Source: Adineta ricciae | Lineage: Eukaryota; Rotifera; Eurotatoria; Adinetida; Adinetidae | Assembly (NCBI GenBank): GCA_905250025.1 | Contig: CAJNOJ010000200.1 | Span: 124,001 to 188,000, forward strand | Length of the DNA: 64,000 nt | Reading direction: 5' to 3' | In this document: piece after piece, positions 54,166-64,000 of the stretch | Numbering within the stretch: the first letter of the stretch is position 1 | Layout: every line of letters starts with the position of its first letter | Notes under the pieces: model-generated | Told to the model about the DNA's origin: nothing | The model's database searches: none | What the model saw: the letters and a program-made list of their open reading frames with translations, nothing else | Made by a program: the position numbers and the translations under genes

Positions 54166-56927
54166 ATGGCGGATCAGGAAGATTTGCATAATGATAATGG
54201 TAAATTTCCCTATTTATAAAGTCTAATTGAAATTTTTTTCCTGTTGCATTATTCGTAGATAGTCAAGCTCATACGCTTGGCTCATCGTTTCTAAATCTTC
54301 CTCCAGTAAACAGATCTCCACGACGCGATCGTCAAACATTTCGTACAGCATTTGTTCATTCAGCCGCAATACTATTCATACTATGCTGTGGCGGTTGTGC
54401 TATTCTCGCCTATCAAGTATTAGAGCCGTTTCTCCGCAGTATTTTGTGGTCAGTGCTCGCTGGTGCATTTCTGTTCCCATTGAAAAATCATTTAACGTTT
54501 CACGCTCGTGAGTATCTTCGTCAATTAGATACAGATTCTCATGTATTGCTCTACGGCTTGTTTATTCTCTTGCCCTTGCGAACACTTGATCGAACAATCG
54601 AATCGATCGGTCCGCTATGCTTTCGGAATTGGAGTGGATTACTGTTTGTTGCACTATTTACAAGTATTAAACTATTGCTTCAAAGTGAAGTTCTGTATGG
54701 TTGGGATATGGGCATTTTCAGTTTGATTATCAATGGATTCGTATTTTTCGTTCATAAGTGCGACTCCGTATGGATAACGACATTGGTTATTGCTTATCTA
54801 ATTGCGGTAATCATGGTTTATGATAGTTCTCCATTGATTAAAAGTCTACTGAATATCATTGCCGTACCTGTTTGGTTTATTCTGTTCATTTATCTTTCAC
54901 AAGTGCTTCCGGTGACTTACCGTTGGATTGTTATCATTCTATCGATTGTTTTGATAACAGTAGGGTTCGTTGTTGATTCCAGTGAACATTTGAACCGAAA
55001 TGTCGATCGTGAGTATGCAATTTATGAACATTTCGAGTTCAGGCGTTTTTCTGTTTGTAGAACCTGATGATACGAATGACCAGCCAAATCGAGCATTTAT
55101 CTTCACTATTGTACGCGATGTCTTCTCTTGGATTCGATCTTATTTTGCAACAAGGCAAGCTGCAGATCAATCACCGACCACCGCGTTGTCTTCCGCTGTA
55201 TCCGCACCATATTTCACCTTTGTACTTTGGTCACTAGTTGCCATTAAAGTTTATCGATTCTATGGGTATTTAATCTCAATTCTTCTTTTTGTCGTCATTT
55301 ACAAAATTATTAAATTTCTTCTGATTAAAACGTATGATTATCTGATAAGACAGGAGGGTGTTCAGTATGTTATTCAACAAGCCATCCTCTTTCTACAAGT
55401 TCGGTAAGCATATGCTCGATAATTGTAAACAAATCGGAACTTTTGTTTTTTCCTTTTTCTAAAACCAGACGCGACGTTTTAACTCCATCACCTTTGTCCG
55501 GTCTTGTTCGTTGTTTAATCAAAGGTGACAAAAAAATCAATTATGGCTTGCAAGAATCGATTGATTATCTCGTTAGCGCATTCATGATTGTTACATTACT
55601 CGTCAGTGTTCTTCTTGGTACAATCCTTCTTCTTATTCAGGTTTGAATACACACAAATTAATCTTTCTACTCAATAGTTTTGATTTAGATTCATCACGAG
55701 AGTATTCATATGGTAAGAGTAACAAGTAATCTTATTAATGAAACCATTACACTTCATCAATCATTTCAATATATGTTACCGGATAAAGAACACGTTGGAC
55801 AATTGATGGATTCAGCTGTGAATAACTTCTATTTTGTTGGAAGGAATTGGATTACTAAGCAGGTTCGAAATAGAGCAACTTTTCACCACGCATACTGAGA
55901 CAATTGTCTGTTAAGATCAATGTTCTAGATCAAAATCATTCGCTAAATGCAAAACTTGAAGAGGAAGTTCTACAATTATGGGATCGTGTGTATTCTTACA
56001 TGATGAATACGTCAACAATCTTATCACCAAATGAGAATCGTAGTGCGATTTTGTATTCGCCAAGCAATCATACATTGATAGTACCAAATGTGTTGAGTCA
56101 AATGCAAACAAATTTTGACTTTCATTTACACGATGCATATCGTTTAATTCGAGATAATCTCGGTTTATTACGTACAGTTCTGGATTCAATTTGGACAAAT
56201 ACAACTCTTGTGTTAACATTATTATCGACCATTGTTTCTTTACTCTTCACCGGTGGTTTTGCTTTGTTCAATTTCCTCGTTTCATTTTTTGTCTTTGTCA
56301 CTCTACTCTTCTATCTGCTTTCGCATTCGGATCAACCGATTTATCGGCCAACCGAATGGTTGAATAACACGTTAGCAATCGGTGAACGTGGTCTTGGTAA
56401 AGCTGTCAACGATGCTGTAACAAGTGTATTTATTGCTTCACTTAAAATAGCTGCATTCTATGGACTTTACACTTATGTTCTACATACAGCTGTTAGTTCA
56501 AATCTTGTCTTCCTACCGGCTGTTATTGCATCGATATGTGCAGTTATACTGAAATCATACTGGGCTGCATTGCCTGGCTGTTTGGATCTATGGCTTGTCC
56601 AACAACGACCTATTGTTGCTCTAGTGTTGCTGCTTGGACAGATTGCACCAACTTACGTTGTGGATACTGCTATTTATAGTGAAGTGAAAGGCGGTGGACA
56701 TCAAGTAACACTTTTGAATTAAAAATGAATGATAAAGTAGAGCATTGATTTCATTTTAGTATTTAACGGCCTTGGCTATCGCTGGTGGTGTCTATTATCG
56801 AGGAATTGAAGGTGCTTTGATTGGCCCAATTGTTTTGTGTTGTCTGTTAGTTGGTGTCAAACTATACAATGAAACAATGGCAACAACAGCATCTTCAACT
56901 CATGAGCAAGATCCGTCGACACCATGA
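54166..56927 (+). CDS. TMEM245: TMEM245-like multipass membrane protein
   Basis: Exons 54166-54199, 54259-55008, 55061-55403, 55469-55640, 55689-55862, 55916-56704 and 56760-56927 give 809 aa (human 879). A short polar N-terminus leads to TM segments AILFILCCGGCAILAYQVL and ILWSVLAGAFLFPLKNHLT, the latter matching TMEM245, then about a dozen more hydrophobic spans. The C-terminal part (about 600-790) has the layout of the AI-2E transporter family: VVFLPAV-like spans, YYRGIEGALIGPIVLCC with the conserved glycines. Its molecular function is unknown in animals. All exon phases fit. Confidence 0.9.
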
Positions 56928-57896
56928 ACAAATCATACGAAACAAATACTCAACTATTAGTCGTTTCAGTGTTATCAAATGTAAATAATGTGTGTTTCTT
57001 TTCTGTGTCTTTATAATATGACGAGTTTGTTGCTCATCATAGAATTATTTTTCTATACAAAACTTCTAGTTTCAGTCTTTTGAATCGTGGCCGAAGAAAC
57101 AATAAATTCCGCAAACCGATCTCGCATGTTCGTCATCTGCAAATCAAATACGGACTCAAATCCAGGGCAGATTGATTATACAATATTTCTGTTCTGCGAG
57201 TGCAATTATTTTCTAATGTATATCTTAATGAATCTCAGACGTTGTCCTTTTTGATACACTTCACATATTTTTCTTCCCAACTGTTTTTTTCTACGCCCTT
57301 CGTCTGTTTCGGACGCGCTTACATCACAAGCTGAGTATTTTTCGTTCCTGTATGTTTGAACTATAAACGCACAAACACTTGAAAGTTGCCCTAGCAAACT
57401 GCTGTACAAAATCACAATTCTTTCTTTCTTGTATAGCTGACGTCATAACAATCGTAGGCAAAAACATAGCGATAGAAACGTGACAATCAAAATAAGAAAA
57501 AAATGGATGTTTGTATTTTTTATCGCAAGTGTCTATCAAAAAAAATACACAACAATTGAAAAAATAATATTTTGAGTATTTGCATCTCTCTCTCTCTTAA
57601 CTTTTGTTTCTAGTAAAACTCCCTCAAATAATTTCTTTTGCTCTACAAACAATGATTTTTGAAAGGAAACGAGATGAATCATACAGAATTTCAGAAGGAT
57701 AACAATCACACTGTTCATTTTTGTTTTTCTTTCAATTATTTATGTAGTTGAGTGAGGGCAAATAAAACAACCGGCATTTTACGAAAACAGTTAATATTTT
57801 TCGATCACGTTCTGTTGACAGCACGTAAAAAGCGAACTTATTTTCATCTCTTGCTACTATTTCACATAAAGTTAACAAAGAAGATTAACTGAAGTC
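56928..57896. other. Intergenic, about 970 bp
   Basis: Between TMEM245 and the next plus-strand gene. AT-rich with a tct run at about 57586-57600. Minus-strand frames of 60-71 codons here show no motif. Nothing was recognised. Confidence 0.5.
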
Positions 57897-58748
57897 ATGC
57901 AAGCCTATCCGAACGCTTACCCAGTCGCTGGCGCTCAGCCTGTTCGTTATATGGTGCCAGGCAATTATGGACAACCGTATCCACCATTTGTCAATCGATC
58001 ATACGACCGCTTCGCTCTCATGCCAGCTACATATCGTGCACCAGCAGTACCACGTCCTGCATATTATCCACCTTCCTATGGACCAGGGTATGGACAAGGT
58101 GCAGGCGCGAATCAACCAGCTGGAAATCAACCTGCTCGAAATCAACCTGCTCAAACTCAACATGCACCAACAGTTACAGCGCCTAAACCTACAGTGCAAG
58201 CGCAGAGACCATCACAAGGAGGTTTATTCAATCCTAATCGAGGAAAGAAGAATTCTGTTTCATCAGCAACCGGATCGAAAACACCAGGTTTGAAAAAGGG
58301 TGCCAAGGAATTCAAAGACACTGCATTCACCATCGAACCTGACGGATCGAAGAATGAAGCTATTCGTGGTCTTGTCTCCAATGATGATATCAACAATCTA
58401 TTGAAACATAAAGGTACAAAAGTGAAAGTATCGAAGATTTATCGCATAACGAAAACGAAACCTGAAGAACTTTCGGAAAGTGAAGATGAAGCTCCACCTC
58501 CTCCAAAACCCAAAGCTCAACGTCCACGATCTCCGTCAGAAGATAGTTACTGTTCACTATGTGCAGCTGAGCAGTCACATGTTGATGATGATTGTCCTGA
58601 ATGTCGTGCACTAAGGCAGCAAGTTCATGTCTATGATGATTGTCCCGAATGTCGAGCGCAAAGACAGCAAGTCCACGTCTATGACGATTGTCCTCTGTGC
58701 CGTGCGGAACAAGAACGTGAAGCAGCTCGACGGCAGTCAGTAAAATAA
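57897..58748 (+). CDS. Pro/Tyr/Gln-rich protein with C-terminal CxxC repeats
   Basis: A 283-aa single-exon protein without a known match. Residues 1-75 are rich in Pro, Tyr, Ala and Gly (YMVPGNYGQPYPPF, YGPGYGQGAGANQ); residues 75-95 hold an NQPA-type repeat. The middle is basic (NPNRGKKNS, KKGAKEFKDTAF) and ends in an acidic Ser patch. The last 65 residues contain YCSLCAAEQ and then three tandem 16-residue units with the core DDCPxCRA (positions about 58570-58715), each with a CxxC pair that could bind zinc in combination. The disordered front suggests an RNA-binding or condensate-type protein, but this is a guess. Confidence 0.7.
   Translation: MQAYPNAYPVAGAQPVRYMVPGNYGQPYPPFVNRSYDRFALMPATYRAPAVPRPAYYPPSYGPGYGQGAGANQPAGNQPARNQPAQTQHAPTVTAPKPTVQAQRPSQGGLFNPNRGKKNSVSSATGSKTPGLKKGAKEFKDTAFTIEPDGSKNEAIRGLVSNDDINNLLKHKGTKVKVSKIYRITKTKPEELSESEDEAPPPPKPKAQRPRSPSEDSYCSLCAAEQSHVDDDCPECRALRQQVHVYDDCPECRAQRQQVHVYDDCPLCRAEQEREAARRQSVK
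58570..58722 (+). repeat. Three tandem 48-bp units (DDCPxCRA repeat)
   Basis: Three consecutive 48-bp units encode HVDDDCPECRALRQQV, HVYDDCPECRAQRQQV and HVYDDCPLCRAEQERE. Units are similar in DNA as well as protein (gttcatgtctatgatgattg and gtccacgtctatgacgattg), so duplication is fairly recent. Confidence 0.85.
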
Positions 58749-59436
58749 ACTCCTTTTAATTTAGTTTTTCAAGCAAATGTAAAGATATACATATTTCGAT
58801 TCATATTGTGAAGTTTTTTCTTCTGATAAATAAATTTTTTTTTGTATCAAAACTTCATTGAACTATTTCAACTGCTTGAAGACGATCGATAGTTTGAATA
58901 TACTTATGGAGAATATTGTTGACTGCTCTCGAACTAATCAACTGGTGATACTCAGACCACTTACATGGCATCTGATGCAAACGTACGTGTGAAACCTTTT
59001 GTTTACCTTATGATATTTCGTTAGCTACACTTGTACTAAACAAACGAATCATTACTCATCTTCCAAGATTACATTTCTTTATCTGTCAAACAAAAGTCAG
59101 AGTACATGACGTTGATTAAGAACACAAAAGATAACTGTCTTCGACACATAGGAAGTGAAACGAATATCAACGAACACTAATCCTCTAAGCTCACATAGAC
59201 TATTCCAACTCTTTTCAAATAGTCTATAGCGGTCGCAATCACTTCTAAGCTGATTAATAGAAAGACGTTTTTTCGTTATCTACCTTAATATATATTTTCA
59301 ATTACTATGGATACTGACTAATCTTACAAAGCATTTTTTTATCTCAGCAACTATTTCTAATCGTTATCTGTCTGTTAAATACTTTTGTAAGTATTAGACA
59401 AAGGCATAAGTTTTTTTAAAGCGTAAAATTCGAACA
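58749..59436. other. Intergenic, about 690 bp
   Basis: Between the CxxC-repeat gene and the prominin-like gene, both plus. A poly(A)-type AATAAA lies at about 58828. No gene was recognised. Confidence 0.5.
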
Positions 59437-61780
59437 ATGCCTGTCGATTTAACATGTTTGGACGACTATCCACCGTTACCAGTGATCCCCACACTTGCCA
59501 ATAATTCAATAGCAGCAACAACTACTCATCCGAGTTATAAACCAGGCGCTGGTGGTTTAGCTCAAACCATATCATCTTCAATTATCGATTCCGTCTTTTC
59601 CATCGATGATGTTCGAGCTTTGTTAAAAAAGTTATTCAGTAATGATATCAATTCATTGAATAATTACTCTGAAATAAGTCAAACGAAGCCCATGCCTACG
59701 ATTATTCTTTACACAAGTATTACTCTGGCATTGTTTCTGGTACTCTCCTTAATGTTCTGTATCGTCTCATGTGTCAGTTGTGGGAAACGAACTACATATG
59801 TATGAAATTTGTACAGCATTACACGAAAGTAAATTTCTCTTTTCTCACTTCAGAAACACAAACAACGCCAATCGAGATCAACTCAAATCTGCATCTGTTT
59901 TCTGGTGCTTGTTTATCTGTGTGGAATAGGTGATATGATCTATGCAGCCTATCGTGTGAACAAATCTAAAGTCGATCTTGATAATACGATCCAATTCGGT
60001 AATCGAGAAGTTTATCCAAAAGCAGTTGCTGATTATTCAACACACATAATTCAACAAATTAAAAACTTAGACAACTATCTCGTTCAACGTATGTCTCATT
60101 GAGATTTCATTTCAACGTCTAGCATTCACTTGTTTTAGCGAATTCCATTCTGATCATGGCGTCGAAATCAATGATCGTTCAAACGTTCGATCGAATCTTG
60201 ACAGACAGATACTACATTAGAAATATAAGTCAATCTCTGAATGGCATTGATGCTAGTATCAAAACTATCGATCAAATCGTGGAAAGAAGCGATAACATTT
60301 CTCAAGCAGCCAAAGATTTGTATAAGGCCGCCAAAGATGAATTTGTCTCGATGATTGAATCATTACAAGAGCCGTTAAACGAAGTGTGTACCTATGCTAC
60401 AGATACTCAAACTGTCATCGACGCTAAGCTACTGCAAGCACTTGATCTTGTGCATCGAAAAGCAGTCGATATAATCGATCTTATCAGACGAGATGTTCTC
60501 AATCCGATAACATCGTCCGGCAGTCAAACGTGGATGGATAGTGATTTAGAAAAACAAATTCGAAAATATACGAATATGACTGAAACAATCTTTCTGATAT
60601 TTCTGATCTTTCTTACTGTGATTCCAACTGGTTTTGCCATCCTTGTTCTACTATCCTGTTTGTGTGAAAGAGATCAAAATGATTCATTTAACAAAATACA
60701 GTAAGTATATTTCTCATGTGATTCAAACGCATTCCATTTTGTAATTTATAGCAATCAGATCGGAATGAAACGTATCGAGGCATCATCTAGAGATTCTATG
60801 TAAGTTTGTAAATGCCGTTATTGACCTTGAAAAAATATCCCGAACTTCTTTACAGTTCGGACTATTCACAGCATAACGATGAGTATGAATATAATGGTTC
60901 GGGTCGATGCGGTGCATTGGCTTGTTTCATGCGTGTAGTATTCACTCTCATGATTATTATGCTAATTCTGATGACAATTGTAACCGGCGCTTATTACACA
61001 CTTGATCTCGCAGTGCATAGTGCGTGTCGAACAGTACATAATGATCGATCATTCTTGATTCCCTTTGTCACTGGTAACTATCTACACGAAAGGTTGTTTT
61101 CATGTATTTCTGATTGATTTGCGTAGAACAAGTGATTGGAACCAGTGGATTTTTTACGAATAAAACTGAATTGGACACAATTGCTACGAATATAATTGAC
61201 GATTGTCAAGACGATGTACATTTTAGTTCGAGATTGCTGAATAACTATTGGCCGACATTGCAGCGCTACCTTACTGATATGATGAATGAATTGAATAAAC
61301 AAGTTTATGATCAGTTTATAAAATCTATTCATCAAATCGATATACCAGATGAAATTCGATTATTTGCTGAATTTGTTAATCAAACAAATATACTGGATAT
61401 TTCCAATGAAGTCAAACAGATCGACTTGGATCTAAATGCACTCAATATCGCATTTGTGAAGGTCAATGCCAGTGGATCAGTACTACCCGAATATGTTATC
61501 CGTCCGACAGTTATTCAAGTAGGTTCAGTCACTCTCATTGGTAAACATATGTAACTTGTTTTCATTGTTTTAGTTCCAAAATTATCTAGAAAACGTGGTC
61601 AAAGCAACGTCCGATCGTTGTCCGCTACCATTAGATATAATTTATAAGATAGATAACAAAGTTTGTCATCAATTAGGTAGTTCGCTTAGCGGTCTATGGT
61701 TGAGTGTGTTCTTCTGCATGTTTTTGACTATCTTTGGTCTATGTATCTTTGGTATTTGGGTTTACAAACGATCAGTTTAA
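59437..61780 (+). CDS. Prominin-like five-pass membrane protein
   Basis: Exons 59437-59799, 59854-60088, 60139-60700, 60752-60799, 60856-61073, 61127-61518 and 61574-61780 give 674 aa. Five hydrophobic spans are seen: TIILYTSITLALFLVLSLMF, ICICFLVLVYLCGIGDMIY, IFLIFLIFLTVIPTGFAILV, VVFTLMIIMLILMTIVTGAY and LSVFFCMFLTIFGLCIFGIW. Two large loops (TM2-TM3 and TM4-TM5, each 150-220 residues, helical, with few Cys) and a short Cys-rich loop after TM1 (CIVSCVSCGKR) reproduce prominin topology. Prominins mark membrane protrusions and bind cholesterol. It is shorter than vertebrate PROM1 (about 865 aa) and lacks a clear signal peptide, so the exact family is likely but not proven. Confidence 0.65.
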
Positions 61781-61982
61781 CTATTCCAATAACTTTTTTT
61801 TTGTATGAGTTTGCTTTGTTTTATTCAAACGCATGAGAAATAATGTATTTCATCTAATGATTTATTTTCAATTATATTTCGGGTCTAAACACACACAATA
61901 AGTTATATACAACACGGACAAACAAAACCACATATAATATGTATCTACAAAGAAGAAGAAAAGCCCGCCGATTGTATCAAAT

Positions 61983-64000
61983 TTAACCACGTGTATTTGC
62001 GACATTTTCTCGTTCATCAAACTGATTCAAATCTAGTGTAAGACAATGACTAGTAATGCAATCGCCGGGCTAAATGGAGAACAAATTCAACATAAATTTC
62101 GAACGAAAATGAGCGGAAATTACATACTTCAGGATAAATACCGACGAGTGCATCAGCACGTGAATAAAATTGTTCTTTGAGCGAAATAACGATACATTGA
62201 AATTCAGATGCCGATTGTTCACGAATAAAATCAGCGACTTTGCCAATATTTGTATTGTCAAGAGCAGCATCAACTTCATCAAGTAAGAAGAATGGTGCTG
62301 GTTTAAAACTAAATCAAAATTAACTCTGTATATCGAAGATCAAAGACAAATTTCGTCGTACCTTCTTAAAGCAAACAGTAAACAGATGGCTGCAACAGTT
62401 TTTTCACCACCAGATAAATTTTCCATGGCTTGAAAACGTTTTCCTGGTGCAACACAATTGTATGTTATACCACCTCGATAAGGCTCCTCAGCATCTTCCG
62501 CTGTTAGACAAGCGACGGCTGCTTGAGAATTCGTTAACGATTTGTAAATATCATCGATACATGTTGAAACATGTTCGTAGAGAGCGTTGAATCGATCATA
62601 ACGTTCTTTTTTGATTTTTTCAAATGCTTGCCGCGCACGCTTGGCTGCATTACGTGCCCGTTCAAATTCGGCGTTTGTCAAATCGAACGTTGTTTTCACT
62701 TCGCGTGAACGTGCGTCAATAGCTGATGTTTGTGGTAAATGTTTTTGTAGTTGGATTTCAATATCCGACATCTGTTTGATCAATAATTTTTCTTCTTTAT
62801 CAACTTGTTCGTAATTGATCTTTTTCAAATCATCGCGTAGACGCTTGTAGTTCAATTCAAATTTGTCTTCCGTATCAAAAATCTGTCGACTTTCAAATTG
62901 ATTGGTTGAATTTCCATCACCGTTCAATATGTTCGAAGAATCCGTCGTGAATGTAGATAAAGAACTGCCTTGAGTTTGAATAGTCGTTGTATCATCGGAT
63001 GACGAAGTTTCGGCGAGTGATATCGCAGCCATTGAACCGGCATTACCACGGAAAGGTAACGAGATTTCATTGAGCTAAAAGAAACGAGCACATGACATTA
63101 ACGAAATGAGTTGAACAAGCATACCTTCGCTGTTCGAAAGAAATTGTGTCGATCGTGTCGTAGTTTTTCAATGTCACTTTCGATCAATTGGAGACGTTTT
63201 CGTTGTTCATTATAGTCTTTGTTCAGTTGAGCAGCACGTTTTGTACAGTCGGATATTTCCCGTTCTTGAAACTCGATCTTTTTCTTTTGATCAAGTAGTC
63301 GATCTTTGATTTCGCCAATTTCATGCTGTAAATCTTCAATAACCTAAAACGTTCAGTGATGAATCGAGAGAACATCGAAGGTGTTTTCACTTACTTTACG
63401 ATACTTCTTTTCATTCTTTTGACATTTTTGCAGAGCATCTTCTAAGGTGACGACTTCCCGTCGAACTTGTTCAACATGAGCAGCCGTATCTCGTGATCGT
63501 TCAAATTCCAGCATCGTCTGGATCTTTGTGATTTGATTTTCGAATTCCAAACGTTCTTGAGCACGTTTCTCCGCCGCTTGCAATTCCCGATCTTCATAAA
63601 CACTACAAACAATCGAAGAAACAATCGATCCATGCAGAGTGAATCGAAGACTATCTACCGAATATTAGACACGTGAATCTGTTTGCAGAAATCAGCGAAA
63701 ACAGCATCTTCAATCTTGTTCTTTTGGACACGCAATTTTGATATACGTTTTTCGCGTTCGTTGATGGCTGCTTGTAAAGCTTTGATCTTTGGCTAAAAAC
63801 AAATATTGCACATTGGTGACTTCTTGAGTCTATTCAAACTAACCTCATAGACTTCGAGTTTATCATTGAAATCAACGAGGTCTTTTTCGATGAGAATTCT
63901 CTGCTTCTTTTCTGCTGTTTCTCGATCTGTTCTCGAATAACGTAATCGACTTTCTAATTGTTGTAGCTGTGCTCTAAAAGAAATGTGAACATTGACTTTC
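61983..64000 (-). CDS. SMC1A: SMC1 cohesin subunit, C-terminal part
   Basis: SMC1 pairs with SMC3 in the cohesin ring. Eight exon segments are visible from the right edge to the stop at 61983: 63844-63973, 63659-63792, 63395-63602, 63125-63343, 62362-63074, 62128-62308 and 61983-62069, with further exons beyond the window. The right part is coiled coil ([20 protein letters not shown]). The C-terminal ATPase half has the signature [20 protein letters not shown], Walker [20 protein letters not shown] and the end [20 protein letters not shown], which matches SMC1 rather than SMC3. A Ser/Thr-rich insert ([15 protein letters not shown]) lies where SMC1 proteins vary. Introns are 50-58 bp. Confidence 0.95.

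Overview
The window looks like a compact, AT-rich metazoan nuclear genome and fits a bdelloid rotifer best. Nearly every intron that can be placed is 46-65 bp with GT...AG ends, gaps between genes are short, the standard genetic code works throughout, and the gene set is animal (ILK, prominin, lipin, TBCEL, PARP/macro, OSGIN, TUG). The rotifer assignment is inference; no rRNA, spliced leader or other diagnostic locus is present. Exon joins were found by eye. For the multi-exon genes the summed exon lengths were checked to be multiples of three, and several predicted lengths match known orthologues (TBCEL 426 aa, ILK 453 aa, GMP reductase 352 aa, mu-crystallin 317 aa).

Layout, left to right. 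1-1770: 5' part of an EHD ATPase and an isochorismatase-family hydrolase (both -), then about 1.6 kb without genes. 3363-9149: TBCEL (+), an unidentified acidic-tailed gene (+), an OSGIN-type flavoprotein (+), a small uncertain ORF (+). 9217-10287: FAST-kinase-like mitochondrial protein (-). 10900-11175: secreted antistasin-like peptide (+). 11548-16588: a tight minus-strand run of TUG/ASPSCR1, an intronless coiled-coil/propeller protein, NASP and an acidic disordered protein, with gaps of only 52-97 bp; a second acidic protein starts divergently at 16973 (+).

18221-28283 is the most interesting part: two tandem paralogues on the minus strand, 115 bp apart. The upstream gene (1577 aa) joins a ZAP/PARP13-like N-terminus (winged-helix-like segment plus two CCCH zinc fingers), an RGG box, a PARP14-like middle and one macro domain to WWE and a PARP catalytic domain. 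The downstream gene (1252 aa) has the same plan but ends after the macro domain, with no WWE or PARP, and its second zinc finger has lost a cysteine. The pair resembles the active/inactive ADP-ribosylation partners of vertebrate antiviral immunity.

28594-38406 (-): integrin-linked pseudokinase ILK; a scrambled ABCC transporter relic (about 30943-31720) that shares near-identical tracts, intron included, with the intact 24-exon ABCC gene at 33303-38406; a FOP/CEP43-like centrosomal gene (+) lies between them. 39097-61780 is almost all plus strand: mu-crystallin, lipin, DHX37, GMP reductase, a Ly6-like GPI protein, two proline-rich unknown proteins (one with a three-unit DDCPxCRA repeat), TMEM245 and a prominin-like five-pass protein. 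The window ends inside SMC1 (-).

Most genes are unrelated housekeeping functions. I saw no tRNA, rRNA, CRISPR array, LTR element, viral copy or DNA transposon.
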